Assembly: GCF_900536025.1 (NCBI RefSeq)
Contig: NZ_UNOZ01000019.1
Location: 124,001-188,000, forward strand
Origin: Pseudomonas reidholzensis
GTDB lineage: Bacteria > Pseudomonadota > Gammaproteobacteria > Pseudomonadales > Pseudomonadaceae
Direction of reading: 5' to 3'
DNA length: 64,000 nucleotides
Shown here: positions 47,969-55,826 of the stretch, in pieces
How positions within the stretch are numbered: position 1 is the first letter of the stretch
How the letters are laid out: each line of letters begins with the position of its first letter
Made by a program: the position numbers and the translations under genes
Notes under the pieces: model-generated
What the model was told of the DNA's origin: nothing
Seen by the model: the letters and a program-made list of their open reading frames with translations, nothing else
Databases searched by the model: none

Positions 47969-49926
47969 TGAACGCCCAAGTCCAGTCCCATGTCCAGTCC
48001 GCCGCCACGCTGTGCGTCCAAGGCATATCGTTGACCATTCCCTGCTACCAGCGCCCCTACGTCTGGCCCGGCGATGCGGTGGAGGAACTCCTTGAGCAAA
48101 TCATCCAGGCCAGCGAACCGGACGCGGACGGCCAACCGGTGCAAGCCCATTACTTCATCGGGACTGTGCTGAGCAGCGTGGTGCCATCCAGCGCCAATCC
48201 TGCCGCGAGCACGACCTACGAACTCATCGATGGTCAGCAGCGAATGACGACCCTTATGATCCTGGCGCTTGCCTTCTGCGCGTTGAAAACCGGCTCGCCG
48301 CTACGCTCGCTGGTGGTGCTGGGCAATGTTCCCCGCCTCACCTTCAATATCCGCGACGAAGTCCAGGCCCGGTTGAGTACCTGGGCGGGCTTGGCCGAAG
48401 AAAAGCCGCTGGACAAGGAGGATGCTGCCAATCCTTATCTGGTTCATCTGAGCGCCGCGCGCAAGGTCGCCTGCGATCGCCTCAAACGGTTGCGCGCCAC
48501 GGGAGGTGAGCAGGCCCTGGAGCGGGTGGGCGACTACCTGTTTAACCAGGTCACGTGGGTCAACAATGTCATGCCGGCGGGCATGGACCTGAACAAGCTG
48601 TTCGCTACGCTCAACACCAGCGGCGTTCAGCTTGAGCAGACGGATATCCTCAAGGCTCGCTTGATGTCGCGGATCAAGCATCACCGCACGACGTATGAAG
48701 GGATCTGGCAGGCCTGCGAGGACATGGGCAACTACTTCGAAAGGAACCTGCGTGATGTTTTCGCCGGTGTCAGCTGGAACATGGTGGGCATCAATGACCT
48801 GCTGAGCCATTCCTTCGATCTCTTCTCCCTGGATCGTCCTGCTGCCGGTCACGCCCTAGGCCGGTCTATCGATCAAATCTCGTCGATGAGAATCCAGGGC
48901 GAGCAGGTGGGCGAAACCGAGAACAAGGATGAGGCTCGCTATCAATCGATCGTCAGTTTTGGCCTGTTGCTGATGCATGCCTACCGAATCTACCGCCATG
49001 CCCAGGGGGCTAAAGACATCGGTTTCCGTGTGAACGACGGTAACCTCAACGCCTGCTTCTCGAGTTTTGTTGAAACAGCCAGCGCAGCACAAGCCAAGGC
49101 ATTCATGGAATGCCTGTGGAGCGTGCGCTTCCAGTTCGACCGCTGGGTAGTCAAGTGGGTCCGTCTGGGCGAGGACGATGAGCGGACCTTGCGCCTGAGT
49201 TCGCTCAGTCCCCGCAAGCGCATCATTTCGGAATGGCGCACGCATCTCGAGACTTCCGACCTGAGCCAGTTGCAAAGCGTGCGCTACCTCACCGGCGAGC
49301 GCAGCGCTCAGTACTGGCTGACCCCCTTTTTGGGCAAGCTGATCGAAACGCCCGGCATGGGCGAGCAGCAGGTATTGAAGCTGTTGGAAAGCATCGACAA
49401 CCAGCTTTCCCTCACGGAAATGACTCAGAAGGAGGCGAGTTATCAACTGCTCTCCAGCGGCACAGCCGAATCCTTGCCGATCAAGGACAAGATCGCCTAT
49501 CTGAAGGAGCACCACGGCACGAGCTTCGAGCACTACTGGTTCCAGAAGCTGGAATATATTCTTTGGCGGGAGCGACGCTCGTTCGGTTGGTTGCACTCGG
49601 CACGGCTGCAGTCGTACCGGATCACATCGAAGAACTCGGTCGAACACGTGCACCCTCAGAACGAAGAGTTTGGCAGCACACTCAGTGACCACCTGCTGCA
49701 CGGCTTTGGCAATCTGGTACTGCTCAGCCCGGGAGAGAACTCGTCGTATAGCAACCTGGCGGTGATCAAGAAGCAGGCGGCCTTCCGCGCCAAGCCGAAG
49801 TACGACTCCTTGAAACTGGCGCACATGTTCCATGTGCTGGGCAATGGGGACGACTGGGGTCGCACCCAGATCGATAACCATGTTGACGAGATGCTGGCGC
49901 TTATCGAGGCGCATTACCGCCGCTGA
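47968..49926 (+). CDS. DUF262-DUF1524 protein, second of the pair (candidate defence nuclease B)
   Basis: 652 aa. The overlapping ATG 47965 is possible, but AGGAGG is better spaced for 47968. N-terminal DUF262: CYQRPYVW at about 26-33, LIDGQQRMTTLMIL with DGQQR at 88-92, and LFATLNTSGVQLEQTDILKARL. C-terminal DUF1524 (HNH-like): EHVHPQ at 559-564 with two His, GNLVLLSPGENSSYSN at 581-596, then Lys601-Lys602. This architecture is that of GmrSD and SspE, NTP-driven nucleases acting on modified or phage DNA. It is coupled to the DUF262-only gene. Target and trigger are unknown. Confidence 0.87.
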   Translation: MNAQVQSHVQSAATLCVQGISLTIPCYQRPYVWPGDAVEELLEQIIQASEPDADGQPVQAHYFIGTVLSSVVPSSANPAASTTYELIDGQQRMTTLMILALAFCALKTGSPLRSLVVLGNVPRLTFNIRDEVQARLSTWAGLAEEKPLDKEDAANPYLVHLSAARKVACDRLKRLRATGGEQALERVGDYLFNQVTWVNNVMPAGMDLNKLFATLNTSGVQLEQTDILKARLMSRIKHHRTTYEGIWQACEDMGNYFERNLRDVFAGVSWNMVGINDLLSHSFDLFSLDRPAAGHALGRSIDQISSMRIQGEQVGETENKDEARYQSIVSFGLLLMHAYRIYRHAQGAKDIGFRVNDGNLNACFSSFVETASAAQAKAFMECLWSVRFQFDRWVVKWVRLGEDDERTLRLSSLSPRKRIISEWRTHLETSDLSQLQSVRYLTGERSAQYWLTPFLGKLIETPGMGEQQVLKLLESIDNQLSLTEMTQKEASYQLLSSGTAESLPIKDKIAYLKEHHGTSFEHYWFQKLEYILWRERRSFGWLHSARLQSYRITSKNSVEHVHPQNEEFGSTLSDHLLHGFGNLVLLSPGENSSYSNLAVIKKQAAFRAKPKYDSLKLAHMFHVLGNGDDWGRTQIDNHVDEMLALIEAHYRR

Positions 49927-50213
49927 GCCCGAAGTAGCCGATGCCGGTCACGAGGAAAGTTTTTAGAGGTTGCAAACGGATGGGCCGCAACGGATTTCTT
50001 GCGCAGATGGATTTACCGGGTTTTATTGCCCGGTTGCAAGCCGAGCTGCCAAGGCTTGATTTACATCCGTAGTGCTTGCCGAGCAGGCTCGTCGAGGGCG
50101 GATGGCACCGGCGGGTGGCGGGTATTGCGCACGTGCATGCGTCCTACCGTTGGGGTAACGCCTGGCATGACCGGGTTTGTCTTTGAATAGTTTTTCGGCG
50201 GTTTCAGGCACCT
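49927..50213. other. Intergenic gap after the DUF262 pair
   Basis: 287 bases between two converging genes. I see no convincing gene, REP element or strong terminator here; a 63-codon open frame at 49999-50190 has no recognisable features. Confidence 0.5.
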
Positions 50214-51128
50214 TCAAAGACTCTCAGGGTCGCCGAAGAACATCTGAATCCTGGACCGCAACCACCGCTCCGCCGGATCATTATCCTGCGCCCCACGCCA
50301 CGCCATGTGCAGCTCGAAGCTACGCACTTCAATCGGCAGATCCTCGGCCCGGACCCCGCCACCCGCCGTCAGCACCTCGGCCGTGTAATCCGGCACCGTT
50401 GCGACGATATCCGTCCCCGTCAGCAAGCTGCTCAGCCCGTTGAACTGCGGCACCGCGAGCACCACGTGGCGCTTGCGGCCGATCTCGTCGAGGGCTTCAT
50501 CGATAAACCCGGACAGGTCCCCGGCAAACGACACCAGCGCATGCGGCCGGGCGCAGAAATCATCCAGGGTGATGCTCCCCGGCATGCTGTCGGCGCGCAG
50601 CAGCTTGGGTTTGCTGCGCCGCAGTACCTTGCGCTTGGCGTTGGCCGGCAGGTCGCTGGTGTAGCTGACGCCCACCGAGATCTCGCCCGAGGCGAGCAGG
50701 GTGGGCATCAGCAGGTAATTGACCCGGCGCACCACCAGGACGATGCCCGGGGCCTCGGCGCGGATGCGCTTGAGCAACTGCGGCAGCAGGGCGAATTCGG
50801 CGTCGTCCGACAGGCCGATGCGAAACACCGAGGTGCTGGTGGCCGGGTCGAACTCGGCGGCGCGGCTGACCGCGGTGGAAATCGAGTCGAGCGCCGGCGA
50901 GAGCAGGGCGAAGATTTCGTTGGCCCGGGCCGAGGGCTCCATGCTGCGCCCGGTACGCACGAACAGGGGGTCATCGAACAGGTTGCGCAGGCGCGACAGC
51001 GCGGCGCTGATGGCCGGCTGGCCGAGGAACAGCTTCTCGGCGGCGCGGGTTACGCTGCGCTCGTGCATCAGGGTTTCGAACACGATCAGCAGGTTGAGGT
51101 CTACGCGACGCAGGTCGTTACGGTTCAT
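50214..51128 (-). CDS. mexT: LysR regulator MexT
   Basis: 304 aa from ATG 51128. The sequence MNRNDLRRVDLNLLIVFETL, SVTRAAEKLFLGQPAISAAL and PLFVRTGRSMEPSARA is near identical to P. aeruginosa MexT, and the end DNDPAERWLRSRIQMFFGDPESL also fits. MexT activates mexEF-oprN and mexS, responding to redox or electrophile stress. In P. aeruginosa mexEF-oprN follows mexT directly; here the genes past the mexT 3' end are the converging DUF262 genes. An upstream extension to 51182 is not needed. Confidence 0.94.
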   Translation of the reverse strand: MNRNDLRRVDLNLLIVFETLMHERSVTRAAEKLFLGQPAISAALSRLRNLFDDPLFVRTGRSMEPSARANEIFALLSPALDSISTAVSRAAEFDPATSTSVFRIGLSDDAEFALLPQLLKRIRAEAPGIVLVVRRVNYLLMPTLLASGEISVGVSYTSDLPANAKRKVLRRSKPKLLRADSMPGSITLDDFCARPHALVSFAGDLSGFIDEALDEIGRKRHVVLAVPQFNGLSSLLTGTDIVATVPDYTAEVLTAGGGVRAEDLPIEVRSFELHMAWRGAQDNDPAERWLRSRIQMFFGDPESL

Positions 51129-51239
51129 CGATGCGCTTAGCCTATTCGCCAAAGGTGGGGCAGGGGTGAATCTTAAGGCCAAAGGCTGTTACCCTGCACC
51201 GATTTCCGGGTGCCAATGCGCGAATTTGCGCGGGGCCCA

Positions 51240-51277
51240 ATCAATGGCAGACATGTCGACTATTAATAGCCACTGAT
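51240..51277. promoter_or_regulatory. Putative MexT box region
   Basis: ATCA (51240-51243) and TGAT (51274-51277) bracket a GTCGAC and the perfect palindrome CTATTAATAG (51260-51269), between divergent mexT and mexS. This resembles but does not exactly match the published MexT motif (ATCA-N5-GTCGAT-N4-ACYAT). Confidence 0.45.
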
Positions 51278-51342
51278 GGTCTAACGGCCAAAGCCCGGAT
51301 AAAGTTCGTGGTAATACAAGGTTCACACTGGCGAGGTTTGCG

Positions 51343-52365
51343 ATGTCCCGCATGATCCGATTCCATACCTTCGGCGCCGCCGATGTGCTGCGCTGCGAGG
51401 AGCAGGGCGAGCGCTCGCCCGCCGCTGGCGAGCTGCAGATTCGCGTCGAGGCGATCGGCGTCAGCTGGTACGACGTGCTCTGGCGGCAGAACCTGGCGCC
51501 GTCCAAGGCGCGCCTGCCGTCGGGCATCGGCCATGAGATGGCCGGCACCGTGACGGCCGTCGGCGAAGGCGTCGAGGACATTGCCGTGGGTGACCGGGTG
51601 GCCAGCTTCCCGGCGACCAGCGCCAACGAGCATCCGGTGTACGGCGATGTCATCGTCCTGCCGCGCACGGCGATTACCCGCTACCCCGAGCTGCTCACGC
51701 CGATCGAGGCCAGCGTGCATTACACGCCGCTGCTGATCGCCTATTTCGCCTATGTCGACCTGGCGCGTGCCAAGGCCGGCCAGACCGCGCTGGTGACCGA
51801 CGCCAGCCACTGCGCAGGGCCTGCCTTCGTGCAACTGGGCAAGGCGTTGGGGCTCAAGGTGTTCGCCGCCACCAAGGACGCCGAGCAGCGTGAGTACCTG
51901 CTCAGCCTGGGCGCCGACAAGGTGATCGTCACCGAAGAGCAGGACCTGCTCATGCAGATCGGCAAGTACACCGATGGGCGTGGCGTCGACATGGTCCTCG
52001 ATGGCCTGGGCGGGCCGCAGATGTCGCTGCTCGGCGATGTCCTGGCGCCGCGCGGTAGCCTGGTGCTGTACGGCTTGCAGGGCGGCAACCAGACGCCGTT
52101 TCCGGCGTGTGCGGCGTTCCAGAAGAATATTCAGTTCTTCGTTCACTGTATCGGCAACTTCATCGGCAAGCCGGAGTTGGGTATCAGCCAGGACCAGGTC
52201 GCACTGCAGCGCGCGCTGCGCGATATCAACCAGTTTACGGCCGACAAGCTGCTGACCCCGCAGATCATCAAGGTGTATCCGTTCGATCAGGTGGTGGCCG
52301 CGCATCGCTACATGGACGAGTGCCCGTGCGGTGGCCGTGTGGTGCTGGACATGGGCTTGACCTAA
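51343..52365 (+). CDS. mexS: MexS-type zinc-dependent oxidoreductase
   Basis: 340 aa; GAGG lies about seven bases before ATG 51343. It matches P. aeruginosa MexS: MIRFHTFGAADVLRCEEQ, VEAIGVSWYDVLWRQNLAPS, IEASVHYTPLLIAYFAYVDLA (in parts) and GLGGPQMSLLGDVLAPRG. MexS is an MDR-family oxidoreductase whose loss causes MexT activation in P. aeruginosa, probably because it detoxifies a MexT-activating metabolite. Divergent from mexT. Confidence 0.93.
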   Translation: MSRMIRFHTFGAADVLRCEEQGERSPAAGELQIRVEAIGVSWYDVLWRQNLAPSKARLPSGIGHEMAGTVTAVGEGVEDIAVGDRVASFPATSANEHPVYGDVIVLPRTAITRYPELLTPIEASVHYTPLLIAYFAYVDLARAKAGQTALVTDASHCAGPAFVQLGKALGLKVFAATKDAEQREYLLSLGADKVIVTEEQDLLMQIGKYTDGRGVDMVLDGLGGPQMSLLGDVLAPRGSLVLYGLQGGNQTPFPACAAFQKNIQFFVHCIGNFIGKPELGISQDQVALQRALRDINQFTADKLLTPQIIKVYPFDQVVAAHRYMDECPCGGRVVLDMGLT

Positions 52366-52398
52366 GTTTTTTGCCTGTGCACTGAAGTATATGCTGTA

Positions 52399-52435
52399 AC
52401 GACTTGGGGCCGCGCTGCGGCCCCAAGTCGTTCTG
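52399..52435 (+). terminator. Rho-independent terminator after mexS
   Basis: ACGACTTGGGGCCGC and GCGGCCCCAAGTCGT form a perfect 15-base stem with loop GCT, followed by TCTGTG. Located 33 bases past the mexS stop. Confidence 0.8.
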
Positions 52436-52492
52436 TGAGCGTAATGACTACCCTCCGCCAGAATTGCGTCAGAAACTTCCTACGCAGTTTAA

Positions 52493-52512
52493 ATAACTTT
52501 CCTACAAGTTAT
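52493..52512. promoter_or_regulatory. AT-rich inverted repeat upstream of the unknown 460-aa gene
   Basis: ATAACTT and AAGTTAT around six bases, 155 bases before the gene start in an AT-rich patch. Possible operator; no regulator is assigned. Confidence 0.35.
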
Positions 52513-52666
52513 GCTCTTCACGAAATATCCTTGTTCAAATTACGATTACCCCTCTTTCATTGTGGTGCTTGCCACTTGGCTATTTTCCGGATAAATCTTG
52601 GCTGAACGGTTTAGTTGGGAACTTGCAGAAAGCTCGGGAACAGTACTCAGGAACAGGGAGTGCCTT

Positions 52667-54049
52667 ATGACTAATACCCATGAACAAGCGATGCACCATA
52701 TCTACCGGCAAGTGCTCGAACGATTGCTCGAGCACATGACCCAAGGGCAGCGGGCCGCGCTGCAACTGTTGATCCAGCGGTTGGTGGTGTCGGCGGGTGG
52801 CATTGAGTATGTCGGCCAGTTCCAGTTGGTGGTGGTGCACGGCACTGATCGCGACAGCGCGTTGTTAATGGCCTGCCTGCGCGCCGCGCAATTAAGTATC
52901 GCCCAGCGTGCGCCGGCTACGTTTCGCTTGCGCGTGTTGGTCACCTCGCTACCGGCGAGCAGCGCCGACAGCCTGAAGTTTCATGAGCGCTGCTTCAGTA
53001 CCTTGTTCCTGCAGGATGATCCGCGGGTCGAGCTGCTGATGATCGAAGGCCACGAAGTGGTGCCGTTCAACAGTAGGCCCGTGGTGTCGGTCCGAGCGTG
53101 GGCGCGCCCCCGCGAGTCGCTGTTGCTGTTCGGGCATCTCAACGGCGGCCGGCCGGACGCCTTGTTCGGCAGTCGCCTGCACCTGCAACTGGCTCAGGCG
53201 TTTGCCCACACGCTGGAGTGCCATGACGGCGCGCTGGCCCTGCTGACGCTGATCCCCGAGCGCCAACGCCGGCGCTACCTGGCTTGGTGCCGACGGTGCC
53301 TGCGGCTGGCGGGCGAGCCAGGGCTCAATGCCAGTGCGGTGGACATCGCCCGGTTGGCCGAGGCCATCGCCAGGCTGCAAGGCGTGGCAGGGGCACCGTT
53401 CGAGACGAGCAGCGGTGCAACGCGCCAAGCCAGTGGGCAAAGCGCTTTTAGGGTGATTGGGGTGGATGACCTGATCCGCCATGAAGGCCCGAGCGAACAG
53501 CTCGAGCGGATGCTGAACACCCGCTTCGCCGACGCGGTCAGCGAAGCCCCCCTGGCGGCGTATTTCGAGATCGATGCCTTGGCCCAGCTGCGGTACGTGC
53601 GAGCGCGCATGCTGCTGCGCCGCCGGCAGGGTAAAAGCCAGCCGCTGGGGCTCAACCGGCACGGTGCCGGGCCGCTGGCACTGATCAGCGATCACGGCCG
53701 GGCCCGCGTATTGCCCATCCTGCACCTGCATCAACAGCAGCTGATCTGCCTGTTGTACGCGCCCTTCGCCGATTACGGGCGACGGCTGCTGGGGTTCGTC
53801 GAGTGCTTTCATCCGCGGATGCTGGTGGCACTGCCCTATCTGCACCGGGCGTTGCGCGGTGACGCCTGCCCTGAAGGGGTGAAACAGTGGCTGCGCGAGG
53901 TCAGCGGGTTGAGCCTGGCGCAGTTGAAGGCGGTCTATGCCCGGAGGGTAGGGCAGCCGGCCATGCGCCTGCTGGCGAACCTGGCCAAGCGCGACCTGGC
54001 GCTGCGCTTGCTGGAGAAACCGGTGCAGCGCAGTGAAAAATCCCCTTAG
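52667..54049 (+). CDS. Unknown 460-aa protein upstream of the FAN1-type gene
   Basis: I do not recognise this protein. ATG 52667 has GGGAG seven bases upstream. The N-terminus is helical (YRQVLERLLEHMTQGQRAALQLLIQRL), followed by a possible alpha/beta part (LVVVHGTDRDSALLMACLRAAQLS). A Leu/Arg-rich middle follows, then a C-terminal part with PYLHRALRGDACPEGVKQWLREVSGLSL in pieces. No signal peptide, no membrane segment and no obvious catalytic motif is visible. It precedes the LexA-box nuclease/helicase pair in the same direction, 124 bases away, so a shared role is possible but not shown. Confidence 0.65.
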   Translation: MTNTHEQAMHHIYRQVLERLLEHMTQGQRAALQLLIQRLVVSAGGIEYVGQFQLVVVHGTDRDSALLMACLRAAQLSIAQRAPATFRLRVLVTSLPASSADSLKFHERCFSTLFLQDDPRVELLMIEGHEVVPFNSRPVVSVRAWARPRESLLLFGHLNGGRPDALFGSRLHLQLAQAFAHTLECHDGALALLTLIPERQRRRYLAWCRRCLRLAGEPGLNASAVDIARLAEAIARLQGVAGAPFETSSGATRQASGQSAFRVIGVDDLIRHEGPSEQLERMLNTRFADAVSEAPLAAYFEIDALAQLRYVRARMLLRRRQGKSQPLGLNRHGAGPLALISDHGRARVLPILHLHQQQLICLLYAPFADYGRRLLGFVECFHPRMLVALPYLHRALRGDACPEGVKQWLREVSGLSLAQLKAVYARRVGQPAMRLLANLAKRDLALRLLEKPVQRSEKSP

Positions 54050-54129
54050 GCAGCTCGTCCAGGGTTGCGTCAACACACAAGGACGCAGCCCCTGACCACT
54101 GATCTGGAGCACTTGCCAGACATCCCTGT

Positions 54130-54145
54130 CTGTATGTATAACCAG
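54130..54145 (+). promoter_or_regulatory. LexA-like SOS box upstream of the FAN1-type nuclease gene
   Basis: CTGTATGTATAACCAG keeps the CTG-N10-CAG frame and AT-rich core of the LexA site (consensus CTGTATATATATACAG). It lies 28 bases before the GTG start, a position that would block transcription. Confidence 0.7.
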
Positions 54146-54173
54146 TGCTTGTCCCCTCTGCCTGACCCGTGCC

Positions 54174-55826
54174 GTGATTGCCCATTCCGTCGATGATCCG
54201 TTCTATTACCTGCACAACTTCCGCCAGGTGCTGAGCTGGGTAGCACAGCGCTACAGCGACCTGCTCGACGCGCCCGAGCAGGCCTTCGTCGATACGTTCG
54301 AGCGCCTGGAGCTGCCTGCGCAGGCCCTGTTGGTGCGCATGGTCATGCGCAAGGGCGAGCTGTTTCGCAGTGACAAGCTGGTGTACGCCGAGATCGGCGA
54401 GCCGCACGCCGCCTTGCAACCGTTGCTGGCGCTGGGCTGGATCTGTGATCGCGCGCCGCTGTCGCTGGAGCAGCTGTTCGGTCTGCTGCGCAAAGAAGAG
54501 TTGGCCCTGTGCTTCGCCGCCCAACTGAGCCGGCCGCGCGCGGCCAAGGCCGACCTGCTGGCCCAGTTGCAACCCCTGCAACTGGCGCCCCGGCCACTGG
54601 CCGAGTGGTTCGCTGACTGCCCGCTGCAGATCGTCCACTGGCGGCTGCAAACCGTGTGCGACCGCCTGCGGCTGTTGTTCTTCGGCAACCTGTACCAAGA
54701 CTGGTCGGAGTTCGTGCTGGCCGACCTCGGCGTGCTGCGGTTCGAAACCGTGCCATTCAGCGATGATTCCCGCGCCCTGCGCCGGCGGGCCGAGGTCGAC
54801 CTGGCCATGGCCTTGCACCAGTGTGCCGAGCGCCTCGAGCAAGGCGTGGCGCCGAGCCTGCTGCTGGCGGTGCTCGACGGCCTGCACAGTGACAACCCCT
54901 GGCTGGCGCGGCGCCGCTCACGGCTGCTGTTCAGCATCGGCCAGCACTGCGAACGGCTGGGCGAGTGGGACCTGGCGTTGACGGTGTATGAACAGAGCAG
55001 CCACCCCGAGGCGCGCATCCGCCAGGTCCGCGTGTTCGAGCGCAGCGAGCAGTGGGCACCTGCCCAGGCGCTGGCCGAGCAGATGGCCCGGGCGCCGGGC
55101 AACCCGCTCGAGGTGCAGGCGCTGGAGCGCATGCTGCCGCGCCTGGCGCGCAAGCTCGGCGGGCCACCAACGCCGCGTCGGCGGGCTGCGGTGGTCACCC
55201 CGATCGAGCTGGAGCTGCCGACGCAGCTGGCGGCGCTCGGCGTCGAGGAGGCGGTGCGGGTGCACCTGGAGCAGGACGGTGGGCAAGTGCACTACGTCGA
55301 GAACACGCTGTTCAACAGCCTGTTCGGCCTGTTGTGCTGGGACGCGATCTTCGCGCCCGTGCCAGGGGCGTTTTTCCACCCGTTCCAGGCGGCCCCGCAG
55401 GACCTGCACGACGCCGACTTCCGTCAGCGCCGCAGTGCGCTGTTCGACGCCTGCCTGGGGCGGCTCGACGACGGTACCCATGCCGCGGCCATTCGCGCCT
55501 GCTTCGAAGCCAAGCACGGCTTGCAGTCGCCGTTCGTGTTCTGGTCGATGCTTAGCACCGAGCTGCTCGACCTGGCGCTGGCCTGCCTGCCGCCGGCGCA
55601 CCTCAAGCAGTGCTTCCTGCGCCTTATGCAGGACATCCGCAACAACCGTGCGGGCATGCCCGACCTGATCCAGTTCTGGCCGGAGCAGGGCACCTACCGC
55701 ATGGTCGAGGTCAAGGGGCCTGGCGACCGGCTGCAGGACAACCAGGTACGCTGGCTCGAGTTCTGCCGCGAGCACGGCCTGCCGGTCGCGGTCTGCCATG
55801 TGCGCTGGCGTGAGCAGGCGGCATGA
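54174..55826 (+). CDS. FAN1-type VRR-NUC structure-specific nuclease
   Basis: 550 aa from GTG 54174, close to the size of the P. aeruginosa FAN1 homologue (about 559). The C-terminal VRR-NUC active site is present: Asp497 in GMPDLIQF, Glu512 and Lys514 in MVEVKGPGDRLQDNQ, Gln524. The N-terminal and middle parts are helical, as in the DNA-holding SAP/TPR-like regions of FAN1. Known enzymes cut flaps and help unhook interstrand crosslinks. Its stop overlaps the helicase start (ATGA). A LexA-like box lies just upstream. Confidence 0.9.
   Translation: MIAHSVDDPFYYLHNFRQVLSWVAQRYSDLLDAPEQAFVDTFERLELPAQALLVRMVMRKGELFRSDKLVYAEIGEPHAALQPLLALGWICDRAPLSLEQLFGLLRKEELALCFAAQLSRPRAAKADLLAQLQPLQLAPRPLAEWFADCPLQIVHWRLQTVCDRLRLLFFGNLYQDWSEFVLADLGVLRFETVPFSDDSRALRRRAEVDLAMALHQCAERLEQGVAPSLLLAVLDGLHSDNPWLARRRSRLLFSIGQHCERLGEWDLALTVYEQSSHPEARIRQVRVFERSEQWAPAQALAEQMARAPGNPLEVQALERMLPRLARKLGGPPTPRRRAAVVTPIELELPTQLAALGVEEAVRVHLEQDGGQVHYVENTLFNSLFGLLCWDAIFAPVPGAFFHPFQAAPQDLHDADFRQRRSALFDACLGRLDDGTHAAAIRACFEAKHGLQSPFVFWSMLSTELLDLALACLPPAHLKQCFLRLMQDIRNNRAGMPDLIQFWPEQGTYRMVEVKGPGDRLQDNQVRWLEFCREHGLPVAVCHVRWREQAA

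Larger units (their letters stand above)
52366..52666. other. Intergenic region: terminator, then AT-rich promoter region
   Basis: After the mexS terminator comes an unusually AT-rich stretch (about 52480-52600). It contains ATAACTT-TCCTAC-AAGTTAT (52493-52512), a perfect 7-base inverted repeat that may be an operator for the next gene. No gene is seen. Confidence 0.55.

Noticed and set aside
45404..49926. Prophage or integrative element around the defence-like genes
   Set aside because: No integrase, tRNA, transposase, direct repeats or phage structural genes are visible on either side.
49999..50190. 63-codon open frame after the DUF262 pair, considered as a third system component
   Set aside because: Cys/Arg-rich random-looking translation, no ribosome site, and 72 bases away with no coupling.
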